Made by a program: the position numbers and the translations under genes. From Opitutia bacterium (GTDB taxonomy: Bacteria > Verrucomicrobiota > Verrucomicrobiia > Opitutales > Opitutaceae), in assembly GCA_016217595.1 (NCBI GenBank), contig JACRHS010000018.1, forward strand, positions 105,096 through 169,095: a stretch of DNA of 64,000 bases, in the 5' to 3' direction. Below the pieces are notes generated by a model. That model was not told where the DNA came from. It saw only the letters and a program-made list of their open reading frames with translations, and did not search any database. Shown here one piece after another: positions 23,188 through 32,800 of this stretch; the first letter of the stretch is position 1; each line of letters begins with the position of its first letter.

Positions 23188-24141
23188 TCAGCGACTCGGT
23201 TCCTTCGTCGGCTGTGGCGTCGCGAGCCGTGGTATGGCCAGGGAGATGCGCGTGCCGACGTCGACCCGGGAGGCGATCCACATGCGCCCGTGAAATTGTT
23301 TGGTCACGTAGTAGGCCTTGGTCAGCCCGAAGCCTCCGCCCATGGTGCGCACGTCGCCCACGTTGGAGCCGCGTCGTCCGAACTTCACCACCTCGCGCAG
23401 ATCTTTCTCCGGAATGCCGCGACCGGTGTCGCACACCGCGAGGCGGATCTCGTACGCGCCGGCATACAGTCCCGCAGCGATGATGCCGCCGGGAGCGGTG
23501 TACTTGCGGGCGTTGGCGATCAAGTCGCGCATGACCTCTTGCAACACGGGCGGCATGCACACCGTGTCACCGTCGATCGAATCGAAATCGAGCCGCACGT
23601 AGTAGTCGGTGGGTTCCTGGCGGGCGAGATTGTAGATGATGTGATAGCGGCCCTTGCTGTTTTTTTCGATGGCGGCAAAGGCCTCGAACATACTGTGGCG
23701 GATGTTGTCGATGCGCAGCGTTTCCCAGTTCTCCGGATGCCGGGCGCGGGACAGCACCTCGTGCGCGCGGATGGTCAGGATGGCGAAAACCGATTCGAGG
23801 TTGGCGAGCGATTCGATGATCTCGGGATCGTCCTGCCGGCCGGGATGCGCGGCGAGCGTGTGCAAGATCTCCGCCATCACGCGGGCGCGGTGGCTGGGCA
23901 GCTCGGCCGCATCGCGCAGGGCCTTTTCGCGATTGCTCAACCCGTTGGCGAGGGTGCGGCACACTGTCAGACTCTCGCGCAACAGATCGGCGTTTTGCGC
24001 CAGACTCAGACCGATGATGGCGAGCTCGCCCTGGAGGACGTTGAGGGCGTTGAGCACGCTATGCATGTCGAGCAAGGCTGCTTCGCCGGGCGGCAACGGG
24101 GGCAGGTCGGCGATTTCCACTTCAATAAAATCGGCGCGCAT
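23188..24141 (-). CDS. Soluble sensor histidine kinase
   Basis: A 317-residue protein without membrane segments. A helical N-terminal part holds 'MHSVLNALNVLQGEL', resembling the phospho-acceptor box of LytS-type kinases (HFLFNALN). The C-terminal ATPase domain has an N box ('RDLIANARKYTAPGG'), G1 ('DTGRGIP') and G2 ('GGGFGLTKAYYV'). No response regulator is adjacent. I chose the ATG at 24141; an open frame continues far upstream, but there it is antisense to the methyltransferase genes. Confidence 0.85.
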   Translation of the reverse strand: MRADFIEVEIADLPPLPPGEAALLDMHSVLNALNVLQGELAIIGLSLAQNADLLRESLTVCRTLANGLSNREKALRDAAELPSHRARVMAEILHTLAAHPGRQDDPEIIESLANLESVFAILTIRAHEVLSRARHPENWETLRIDNIRHSMFEAFAAIEKNSKGRYHIIYNLARQEPTDYYVRLDFDSIDGDTVCMPPVLQEVMRDLIANARKYTAPGGIIAAGLYAGAYEIRLAVCDTGRGIPEKDLREVVKFGRRGSNVGDVRTMGGGFGLTKAYYVTKQFHGRMWIASRVDVGTRISLAIPRLATPQPTKEPSR

Positions 24142-24345
24142 GTCGGCAGTATGCGTGTTTGCCCCCGAAGGAGAAGCGGGAAAAACCGCCCGGACGCCCG
24201 CGCCAAGTCGCCGCACTCTGACATTGAAGCCGGCCGCGCCCGGGGCTTGGCTCCGGCCCGCATGAGCCTGTTTCACGCCTATCTTTTCGTCGTTGCACCG
24301 CGCCGTACCGCACGCGGCCTGACGGCGGGCCGTGCCTAAACGCCG

Positions 24346-25350
24346 ATGTTTTTCACCTGTCAGTCCGGTTACGAAACGCTCCTGACCCGCGAACTGGCGC
24401 AGGCGGGCGTGCCTGCGCGCGAACACGGCCCGGGCTGGGCGCTCGCGGCCGAAAGCGGCGCTCCCGCGGTCGAGCTGGCGTTTCCCCAGCTCTGGCTGCA
24501 CGCGCCGGTGGAAATCCGCGGCGAATCGGTCAACGCGCTCGCGCAACAGCTGGTCGACTACCTGCTCCAGAGCCTGCGCGGCGAACGCATCGAGGCGGCC
24601 TGGCCCTGCGTGTTTGCGGGACCGGCGGAGCTGGTCGGCCTCGGCCGGCGGCTCAGCGCGGTGGAGAAGGCGTTTCACGAAACGCTGCGCAAACGGCTCT
24701 CGCGCGTGGCCAAGCTCGCCACGCCTGACCTGCCGCGTGGCGCGGCGCCGGTGCGCGGACTTTTCGTGTGGTTCGTCGATTTCGGCCGCGCCTTCGTCGC
24801 GCGCGAAGCCCGGCCCAACGGCCAGCGTCGCATGGCCGACGACGATGCGGCGCCGTCGCGCAGTTATCTGAAAGTCGAGGAGGCGTACGGCGTGCTCGGC
24901 TGCGAGCCGGCCGCGGGCGAGACGGTGGTCGATCTCGGCGCCGCGCCCGGCGGCTGGAGCTATAGCGCGGCGAAACGCGGCGCGCGCGTCGTCGCCATCG
25001 ACAACGGCCCGCTCAAGGGCGGCGCGCTCGGCCATCCGCTGATCGAACACCGGCGCGAGGACGCGTTTCGTTTTCAACCCGCCGCGGGCACGACGTACGA
25101 CTGGCTCTTCTGCGATCTGGTGGAGGAGCCGCATCATGTGTTGCGCAGTCTGGTCGAGCCATGGCTGGCGCGGCGCTGGTGCCGGCGCTTCGTGATCAAC
25201 CTGAAATTCGGCCGCGTCGATCCCGTGGCGCTGCTGGCGGAATTGCGCGCGCCCGGTTCGCCGTTCGTCGCGCAGGCCGACCGCGTGCGCATCCGCCACC
25301 TCTACCACGACCGCGAGGAATTTACGGTGACGGGGGAGACCAAGTCATGA
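24346..25350 (+). CDS. RlmM-like 2'-O-ribose RNA methyltransferase
   Basis: A 334-residue protein with a THUMP-like N-terminal region and an FtsJ-type Rossmann domain. 'VVDLGAAPGGWSYSAAKRGARVVAIDNG' is the SAM-binding motif, 'DWLFCDLVEEP' carries the motif IV Asp and 'FVINLKFGRVD' the catalytic Lys. This matches RlmM, which methylates C2498 of 23S rRNA. Its stop overlaps the ATG of the SpoU-type gene (ATGA). Confidence 0.87.
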   Translation: MFFTCQSGYETLLTRELAQAGVPAREHGPGWALAAESGAPAVELAFPQLWLHAPVEIRGESVNALAQQLVDYLLQSLRGERIEAAWPCVFAGPAELVGLGRRLSAVEKAFHETLRKRLSRVAKLATPDLPRGAAPVRGLFVWFVDFGRAFVAREARPNGQRRMADDDAAPSRSYLKVEEAYGVLGCEPAAGETVVDLGAAPGGWSYSAAKRGARVVAIDNGPLKGGALGHPLIEHRREDAFRFQPAAGTTYDWLFCDLVEEPHHVLRSLVEPWLARRWCRRFVINLKFGRVDPVALLAELRAPGSPFVAQADRVRIRHLYHDREEFTVTGETKS

Positions 25351-26102
25351 GAACGTCCGAGCTTAAACTCTGCGGTCTGGCGGCGGTGCGCGCGCGTTGG
25401 CAACGCGATCCCGCCTCGATTCAGCGCCTCTTTTTCGACTACGCCACCGGGCGGCGGATCGGCGTCATGTGCAAGGCGCTCGCGGCAAATCGCAAAATCT
25501 ACCGCTGCGTGGAGACCGCCGAGTTGGAGAAGGTCGCCGGCAGTGTGCACCACGGCGGCATCGTCGCGGTGGTCGCCGAACCGGCGTTGCGCACGCCCAC
25601 CGCCCGCGACGTGCAGGCGTGGGCGACGCAGCACGCCCCCGTGCTGCTGCTCGACCGCATCGGCAACGCCCACAATCTCGGCGCGCTCGCGCGCACCGCG
25701 GCATTTTTCGGCGTGAAACACTGCGTGCTGGTCGACGACCCCACCGCGGCGCGCCCCAACGATGCCGCCTATCGCGTGGCCGAGGGCGGGCTGGAGGCGT
25801 TGACGGTGTGGATCGTGGGCGATCTCCCCGAATTTTTGCGTACGCTGGCCGCCGGCGGTTACGAGACGCTGGGCGCGGCGACGCGCGGCGCCCAGGCGCT
25901 GGGCCGCAAAACCAAATCTCCGCACCGCCAGCCGCCGCCCCGCGCGCTGGTGATGGGCAACGAAGAACACGGACTCGCGCCCGAGGTGGCGGCGGCGTGC
26001 ACGCGCCTGGTCACGATTCCCGGCACCAATGCGGTGGAGTCGCTCAACGTCTCCGTCGCCGGCGCCGTGCTGATGTGGGAGCTCTTCGGCCGGCGCGGCT
26101 GA
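25347..26102 (+). CDS. TrmH/SpoU-family RNA methyltransferase
   Basis: A 251-residue SPOUT methyltransferase. The three SpoU motifs are visible: 'LLLDRIGNAHNLGALARTAAFFGV', 'RALVMGNEEHGLAPEVAAACT' and 'VTIPGTNAVESLNVSVAGAVLMWE'. It makes 2'-O-methyl ribose in tRNA or rRNA. The N-terminus (about 1-90) is an L30e-like substrate-binding part. Overlap with the RlmM-like gene implies coupled translation of two RNA 2'-O-methyltransferases of unrelated folds. Confidence 0.92.
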   Translation: MRTSELKLCGLAAVRARWQRDPASIQRLFFDYATGRRIGVMCKALAANRKIYRCVETAELEKVAGSVHHGGIVAVVAEPALRTPTARDVQAWATQHAPVLLLDRIGNAHNLGALARTAAFFGVKHCVLVDDPTAARPNDAAYRVAEGGLEALTVWIVGDLPEFLRTLAAGGYETLGAATRGAQALGRKTKSPHRQPPPRALVMGNEEHGLAPEVAAACTRLVTIPGTNAVESLNVSVAGAVLMWELFGRRG

Positions 26103-26117
26103 AACGCTGCCAGCGTC

Positions 26118-26191
26118 GCGTAGTGCGGTGCTTCAGCCCGCACGGAGTCACGCCGCAGACAGACAGGCGCGGGCTGAAGCCTCGCGCTACG
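26118..26191. repeat. Palindromic repeat, family B
   Basis: Left part GCGTAGTGCGG-TGCTTCAGCCCGC, right part GCGGGCTGAAGC-CTCGCGCTACG, forming a long hairpin between two convergent genes. A related copy lies at 45231-45304. It may terminate transcription from both sides. Confidence 0.65.
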
Positions 26192-26222
26192 TCGCATATT
26201 TCATGCGCTCTCGCGGCGTCGC

Positions 26223-28754
26223 TCAGGGCAAACCCACGTTGCCGATGCCACCGTGCGTCAGCGTTTCCCAGAGCATGTGATGGTCGACGCCCGTCGGCCG
26301 GTTCTTGCCGATGAGGATTTGTGTCTGCGGCAGACTCAGGCCGAGCCGTTCGTGGAAATGGTTGTAGGCGATTTCCCACGTGTCGTAGGTGGTGACGTCG
26401 GTGAGCTTGCCGCCGCACAGCCAGTTGGGGATCGCCGCGCCGTTGAGGTACTGCGCGTGAAATTCCAGCGCGCTGATCAGGCGCGTCGCTTCCTCGGCGT
26501 AGAGGTCGATGCCCTGCTGGAGCGCGGCCTCGGCCATCGCGTGCGAGGAGGCGATGCCGTACTGCGTATGGCCGAGATCGCGACAAGTCTCCTGGCAGAG
26601 TCCGTCCACATAGGTCGAGGCGCCGTACCAGCTCTGCGCGCTGCAATGTCCGGGCGGACGGGGCGTGGCGCCGTCGCTGGTGAGATAGAAATACGCCGGC
26701 ACGCGGCCGCGCCAGTAGCCGATGGCTTTGTCGAAAAGTGGCCGGTCGTTGAGAAAAATCGCGATGTTGAGCAACGCCTCCGCGATCGAGAGCTCCCAGT
26801 TGCCGACCTGGCACGAGCCGTTGATCACCGAGGGCAGGTACTGCGTGCGCAGCATGGTCTCGAAGCGCGCGATCTCGTCGGCCGACCAACCGGGATAGGT
26901 GTAACGAATGATCTCCGCCGCGCGCGGCCACTGGGCGCCCGTCCAGCCGGCCTGGAGTGGCGCGTTGGCGTGGGTGTGGCCGCCGGTCAGGGTGCTGGCC
27001 CACGCGTTCATGATCTTGATCGAATTTTTCGCGTAGGTGTCGTTGCCGGTGATGTACCAGAGCAACGCCTGCGTGTAGGCCGCGGCGGCGTCGATGTTCT
27101 CGTCGGAACAGCCGTTATTGGGATTCGAGTAGGCGCCGCACTCGACGGTTTTCCAGGGCGTCGGCGTATAAACGAGCGCGCCATATTTGCTGGCGCTGGC
27201 GGTGGCGAAGGCGGTCTTCTGCGGCTCCACTCCGGCGGCGACGCGGCTCTTGATGAGGTCGAGTTGCGCGAGGTTGACGGTGATGCCCGGGTGGCGGAAC
27301 GCGACGGCGGGCGACAGCGTGAGGCTGCTCGCGGCGGTGCGGGTCGTCGCGCCGCTGCTGCCCGTGACGGTCAACATGTAGGTGCTCACCGGCACGCTGC
27401 CGGTGGTGGTGACCGTTAGCGTCGATTTGCCGGAGCCGGTGACGGTCGCGGGCGTAAACGTTGCCACGGTGCCCGTGGGCAGACCCGATGCGCGCAAGGT
27501 CACCGCGCCGGCGAAACCGCCGCTGGCCGTGACGGTGACGTTGAACGCGAGGCTCGTGCCGGCGGGCGCGGGTTGCGGACTGGATTTGAGGGCCAACGCG
27601 AAATCCGGCGCGAGTGCGCCGAGCGTATAAGTCGCACGGGTCACGGCGCTGTCACTCAGGCCATCGAGGGTGGCGACGGCGGCGAGCGTGGCGGTGCTGC
27701 CGAGGGCGATCGGCCCGGTGTAGAGCGTGCCTTGGGTGACCGAGGGCGTGGAGCCGTCGAGCGTGTAGCGGATCGTCGCGCCGCGGTTGGCCGCAGTGAG
27801 CGCGACGGTGACGGGGCCGGCATATGCGCCGGCCGGCAGGCTGAGCGTGGGCGCAGTGGCCTGGCCGATTTCGTAGGCTTCGACCAGCGCGACACCCGTG
27901 GTCGCGTTGACGCCGGAGACGTGCGCCGAGTAGCGGCCGGGCGGAAGCGTGGCGAGGAGCACGGCATCGCGGCTGCTCGCCGGCAACGCGAAGGCGCCGG
28001 CCACGGTCGCGGTCTCGGCGATCTGGCTGGCACTCGGGTCGTCGTCCCAATTGTCGTTTTGCGCGAGCAACGTCTCGTCCGCGTAGAGCTTGAGCTGCGG
28101 GTTGGCGAGCGCGCCGCCGACGCCGAAGGAACTCAGCGCCGGACCGACGCCGCGCAGCAGGATCGTCCGGGGTCCTTCGCCGCCGATCACAAAACCGGCG
28201 ATGAGAATGCTCTCGCCGATTCCGACCTGGGTGCGCGCCGAGACGTTGACCAGCCGCGCCGCCGGAGCGGGCGCGGAGTCGGCATCGTAAATCTCGGCGA
28301 GCGCGATGCCGGTGGCGGCATCGGAGCCGGAGATTTGGGCGGTGAACGCGCCGTCGTCGAGCGTCTGGAGCAACGCGGCGTCGCGGCTGTCCGTCGCCAG
28401 CGCGAACGCTCCGAGCCGGTCCGCGATGGCCGCCACCTGTGTGGCATTGCCGGCGGCGCCCCAATTGTCGTTGGTGCGCAGGAGCGCGCTGGCGCTCGTG
28501 TAGAGCCCGAGCTGCGGATCGACGAGCGCGCCGCTGACGCCAAAACCGGTCAACGTGGGGCCGATGCCGCGCACGAGCACGTTCTTGCCGCTGCCTTTCG
28601 CCACGAAGCCGACGATGAGCGTCTGCGCGCCGGTGCCGGCCGTGGAGCGGATGGAAAAGTTAATCAGGCGACTGGTGGTCTGGCCGTGGCCAGCAGCGGC
28701 GGTGAGCCCGGCCGCCAACAGGAGGCCGAGGAGAATTTGCAGGGGACGGGACAT
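26223..28754 (-). CDS. Exported alginate-lyase-family protein with repeat and Ig-like domains
   Basis: A protein of about 843 residues with a Sec signal (about 1-25). Domains in order: two 100-residue repeats with 'LIVGFVAKGSGKNVLVRGIGP' and 'LIAGFVIGGEGPRTILLRGVGP'; a chitobiase/beta-hexosaminidase C-type domain (about 315-385, 'IRYTLDGSTPS'); an Ig-like domain; and an alpha-toroid alginate-lyase domain (about 490-843, 'NGCSDENIDAAAAYTQALLWYITG'). It likely degrades uronate polysaccharide outside the cell. The ATG at 28754 is preferred over a TTG 9 bases upstream. It is last in the minus-strand run after DUF1573 (15-base gap). Confidence 0.85.
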   Translation of the reverse strand: MSRPLQILLGLLLAAGLTAAAGHGQTTSRLINFSIRSTAGTGAQTLIVGFVAKGSGKNVLVRGIGPTLTGFGVSGALVDPQLGLYTSASALLRTNDNWGAAGNATQVAAIADRLGAFALATDSRDAALLQTLDDGAFTAQISGSDAATGIALAEIYDADSAPAPAARLVNVSARTQVGIGESILIAGFVIGGEGPRTILLRGVGPALSSFGVGGALANPQLKLYADETLLAQNDNWDDDPSASQIAETATVAGAFALPASSRDAVLLATLPPGRYSAHVSGVNATTGVALVEAYEIGQATAPTLSLPAGAYAGPVTVALTAANRGATIRYTLDGSTPSVTQGTLYTGPIALGSTATLAAVATLDGLSDSAVTRATYTLGALAPDFALALKSSPQPAPAGTSLAFNVTVTASGGFAGAVTLRASGLPTGTVATFTPATVTGSGKSTLTVTTTGSVPVSTYMLTVTGSSGATTRTAASSLTLSPAVAFRHPGITVNLAQLDLIKSRVAAGVEPQKTAFATASASKYGALVYTPTPWKTVECGAYSNPNNGCSDENIDAAAAYTQALLWYITGNDTYAKNSIKIMNAWASTLTGGHTHANAPLQAGWTGAQWPRAAEIIRYTYPGWSADEIARFETMLRTQYLPSVINGSCQVGNWELSIAEALLNIAIFLNDRPLFDKAIGYWRGRVPAYFYLTSDGATPRPPGHCSAQSWYGASTYVDGLCQETCRDLGHTQYGIASSHAMAEAALQQGIDLYAEEATRLISALEFHAQYLNGAAIPNWLCGGKLTDVTTYDTWEIAYNHFHERLGLSLPQTQILIGKNRPTGVDHHMLWETLTHGGIGNVGLP

Positions 28755-28769
28755 GTGAACCAATTGAGA

Positions 28770-29807
28770 TCATCGTCGGTGGATGTAGGCATACGCACTG
28801 AAAGTGCGCCGCCCCACGCCGGCGATCTCGACGGAGATTTCGACCAGCGTGCTGATGGGTTCATGGGTAGTAGAAGGTTTGACGTGCACCCGGTACAGGC
28901 GGTCCGGCTCCACTGTTTCGATACGCACGGCGAATCCCGGATGGGCCGCGCGCGCGGAGTGCACCAACAGCGGGGCCGCGGTCGTCGCCCGGCAGACGAG
29001 GGTGCGCTCGACGGGTTCCTCATCCAGCCGCCAGGTCGCCACGCGCGGCATGAGTTGCAGGTACTCGCGGATCGCCACGCGCAACATTAGCTGCGCAGGC
29101 GCGGCGTCGGGCGCGTCGGTGGCCACGGTGATGATCTTTTCCTGCAAGCCGGTGCGGTCGCCCACGGTGAACACGATGCCGATTTCGCCCTCCTCGCCGG
29201 GCGCGTAGGACTTTTTGGCCAACGTCGTCTGCGTGCAACTGCACCCGGGCTCGACATTGAGGATGGTGACGGGGCGCGCGCTGGCGTTGCGGAAACGGTA
29301 AACCGCCGTGACCTCGCGTTGATCCAGCTCGGCGGTGCAGTCGACGCTCAGGCTGGCCCAGGCGAGTCCCGCCGCCGATTGCAGGATCGCGGGCAAGGGC
29401 GCGGACTTGGCCGCCGGCGTGGCGGCGCGCGGGGGAAGCGTCAGCTGCAACGTCAAGGGCTGCGGGGCGACGCCGGGCTCATCCGTGGACACGGTGACGA
29501 CGGCGCGTTGCGGACCGGTGCGCGCGCCCACCTCGTAGTTGACGGAAATTTCGCCGCGTTCGCCCGGGGCGTAGGTTTTGCGGTTGGCATGGGCGAGCAC
29601 GCAACTGCAGTCGGCGGCGACGGCGGTCACCCGCACCGGGCGGTCGGACGAGTTGCGAAAAGGGAAGGCTGTGCGGACATCGGCCTGCCCGGGCGCGGCG
29701 GCGAGATCGCGCTGGGTGAACTCCCAAGTGATGGCGTGCAACGGCAAGCCGAGCGCGCCTGCGAGCACGCCCAGTCCGAACCATCGCGCTATCCGTCCAA
29801 TCGCCAT
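28770..29807 (-). CDS. Exported protein with two DUF1573 domains
   Basis: A 345-residue protein with a signal (about 1-25). Two DUF1573 (Ig-like) domains each hold the 'CSC' motif: 'VRVTAVAADCSCVLA' (about 68) and 'VTILNVEPGCSCTQT' (about 190). The C-terminal third is a third beta-rich region. DUF1573 proteins are envelope proteins of unknown role in Bacteroidota, Planctomycetes and Verrucomicrobia. It lies between the alpha-2-macroglobulin and lyase genes on the same strand. Confidence 0.85.
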   Translation of the reverse strand: MAIGRIARWFGLGVLAGALGLPLHAITWEFTQRDLAAAPGQADVRTAFPFRNSSDRPVRVTAVAADCSCVLAHANRKTYAPGERGEISVNYEVGARTGPQRAVVTVSTDEPGVAPQPLTLQLTLPPRAATPAAKSAPLPAILQSAAGLAWASLSVDCTAELDQREVTAVYRFRNASARPVTILNVEPGCSCTQTTLAKKSYAPGEEGEIGIVFTVGDRTGLQEKIITVATDAPDAAPAQLMLRVAIREYLQLMPRVATWRLDEEPVERTLVCRATTAAPLLVHSARAAHPGFAVRIETVEPDRLYRVHVKPSTTHEPISTLVEISVEIAGVGRRTFSAYAYIHRR

Positions 29808-29868
29808 GACAACGATGACCTAGTAACCGTGCGGTGCCGACCGCAAGGTGATTGCACGCCGGCTGGCG

Positions 29869-32800
29869 TTATTCCGCCTGGCGCGGGGCGATGCGCAGGC
29901 GGCGGGCGTCGGAGTTGGCGCGGACTTCGGGCACGTACATCGCCTCGGCCTCGACCGGCAACGCGCGGAACTCGCCCGGCGTCGTGGCGCGCATCCCGAA
30001 GCGAATCTCCCAGGTGCCCGCCGGTACGCGGTCGAGGAAGAACACGCTGCGGTCGTCGCGTTCTTCGCGGTAAATCGCCCGGCCGCGGTCTTCGTCGGCT
30101 TCTTGTTGCTCCGACGCTTTGGACGCCGCCGCGGCGGGTTCGACGCGGAGCAGCCGCGCGTCCCAACCGCTGAGCGGGTTGAGCGGCTCGCAACCGGCGG
30201 GCTTCGGCACGGCGACCATCACGTATTCCAGTTCGTTGGGCACGGTGAGCGTCACCTTGGCGGTGACTTGTTCGCCGGCGTTCGCCGCGCCGTCCGCCGC
30301 CAACGGCTCGGGCACGATGCGCAACGTGCCGGCGAGCGTGGGCTGCGCCTTTTGCCGCACGAAATCGCGGGCGACGGCGGCGAGGTGACCCGCCGGTTGC
30401 ACGGTCGCGCTCTCGGCCCACGCCGAGCTCAGCGCCACGGCATACACGGGCGTGTCGCCCGCCACGCGGCGCAGCTCGATGCGATTCGCGCCGGGTTGCA
30501 GCGCGGCGGGATCGAGCGTCAGCACCGGCGACGCCGCGAGCAGAGAATCTTTGGTCAACCGCACCCGGCCCGCGGTGCGACCGTTGATGGACACTTCCAC
30601 TTCGGCGTCGGGCTGAGTCTCGCCGCGAAGCGCGGCGTAACGGGTGAGCGCCAGTGCGGCGAACGCGGTGTCGCGTGTGCTCGCCCAGTGCGCACTGCGG
30701 CGGTTGAGCGCGAGCCAGGCGGCGGCGGGCTCGGCCAGCGGGTGCTCGGGTGCGAGTTCGAGCAGTGCGAGCAACGTGAGCGCGGTCGATTCCACCGCGC
30801 CGTCCATCGCGCGCCAGTAACTGCCGGTCGCGCCCCAATGCACGGTGTTGCCGAGATCGTCGGCGCGGACGCGTTGCGCGCCATTTTCGAGATTGCGCAG
30901 GAGCACGGCGCGTTGCTCGGCGGTGCCGAGGACGCGCGCCGCCAACGCCAGACAAGCCCGACCTGCCGGCGACAGGCGTTCGCGCGCGGCATAGACTTGG
31001 GCGAAGGCGGCCTGCTGCGCTTTGGCCGCATCGGCCTTTGCGTCGCGGATGCGCACGGAGGCGGCCAGCGCCCACGCGAGGCGGTCATCGTCGGGGCGCG
31101 AATGGTCGAACAGATCGAAGAGCGCGCGCTGGGTTTGGCTGACCAACTCCTTTGGCGCGGCGACGCCGCTCTCTTGCGCGAGCGTGAGCCCCCACGCCAC
31201 GTAGGCGGTCATCCACGGGTCGGTGTTGTCCGCGCCCGGCCACCAGCCAAAGCCGCGGTAAGAAGATGCCTCGGCGAGTCGGGACAGGCTCAGCGCGATC
31301 ACGTCGTCGAGCCGGCCGAGTCCGGCGGTGCGGGCGCGGCGCGCGGCGTCGACGGATGTTTCACGTCCCAGGATGCGGCGTTCCACCGCCTCGGCGGAGC
31401 AGCCGAGTTGGACCAGCGTCTGGCGCGCGACGACGGCGGGCAGGAAGCGGCTCATCGTCTGCTCCACGCAGCCGTACGGGTAATCGACGAGGTAGGGCAA
31501 CGCGTCGAGGACAGTGGCGAGGTGGCCGGGCGAGAGTTGCACGGTGGCGGTCGTGCGGTCGCGGGCGAGCTTCGCGGGCAACGCGAGGGTGAGCGTGTGT
31601 CGCGCGGCGGCGCGGGCGAGGCGGCCGCTGGCCGCGGTCTGTTGCTGGATGCCGTCTTCGTGGACGGGCAACGTGAGCGCCATGCCGTCGCTCTCCGTGC
31701 CGGCGCGGGCGGTGAGGGTGAATTCAGCGGCACCGGGCTGCGCCGCGCGGACGCACCACAAGGCACGGGCCTCGTTTTGCGCGGCGACGGCGAGGGTTTG
31801 CGGACGGGGCGACGAAACGGATGGGTCGGGCTGGCTGGGTTGCCCGGAGGAGGCCGAACCCACGGGCGAGACGCCCGTGCCACGTGGCATGGGCGTCTCG
31901 CCCATGTCCGAGGCCGGAGCCTGATTTGACGAAAGCTGGGCGGCCCCGGCGGTTTTCAACTCGGCGGTGGCGGTGAGCGCGGCGTCGGTGCGGTTGACGA
32001 GGAGGGCTGACGGCCACGCGGTGTCGCCGGCAATGAGGAAGCGCGGCGCCTGCAACCGCGCCTGAAACGGCAGCGAGGTGCGGGTGAACGCATGGACGCG
32101 CCCGAAGGAATTGCCGTCGGCCCCGACCGCGTAGGCTTCGACCCGCCACTGGGTGAGGTTGTCGGGATATTTGAAAGTGACGCGCGCCTCACCCTTGGCA
32201 TCCGTCTTCACCTCCGGCGCCCAAAACGCCGTCGAGGCAAAATGGGTGCGGAGGGTGATGGGGGATCGTTTAGTATCTTGGCCAAACGAATCTCTGAGTC
32301 CGAATACATTGGTTAACCCGCTACCAAGATAACGTGGTATGGTTGTTCCGGCGCATGGACGCGGATCGGTAATGGGGCCGAGTTTAAGTTCTTGGCCGAT
32401 GGATGGGGCTTCAATGTTGGTGTAGACGGTTTCGTCAGTACGCAGAAAAACAGGTTGAATGGCGTCTGGTTTGGGAGGGAATTTATATGTGATTGGGCGG
32501 CTGGCGAGTAGCTGGTGGATAGCTTCATCTGAGACCGATATTGCTAATTCCGCCTGAACTGACTGCTGACGGTTGTTTGCAGTGCGCAGGGTGATATTTG
32601 TCTCGGTTCCCGGTCGTAACGTGTCGTGTTCCGGCTGAATGGAGATTGAGATCGGTTCATTGTCATAGACGACGGAGAATTTTGCCTCAGCACTGTAGTT
32701 GCGGTAGATATGTTGCAGCGGGCTGAGATCGGCCGAACCCTGGTGGGAAAAGTGAGGCGGCGTGGCGATATCGATCAGACCCGAGCGTGCGCGAAGATCG

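Noticed and set aside
24142..25308. Upstream extension of the sensor kinase frame
   Set aside because: It is antisense to the RlmM-like gene, which has SAM-binding motifs. The kinase starts at 24141.
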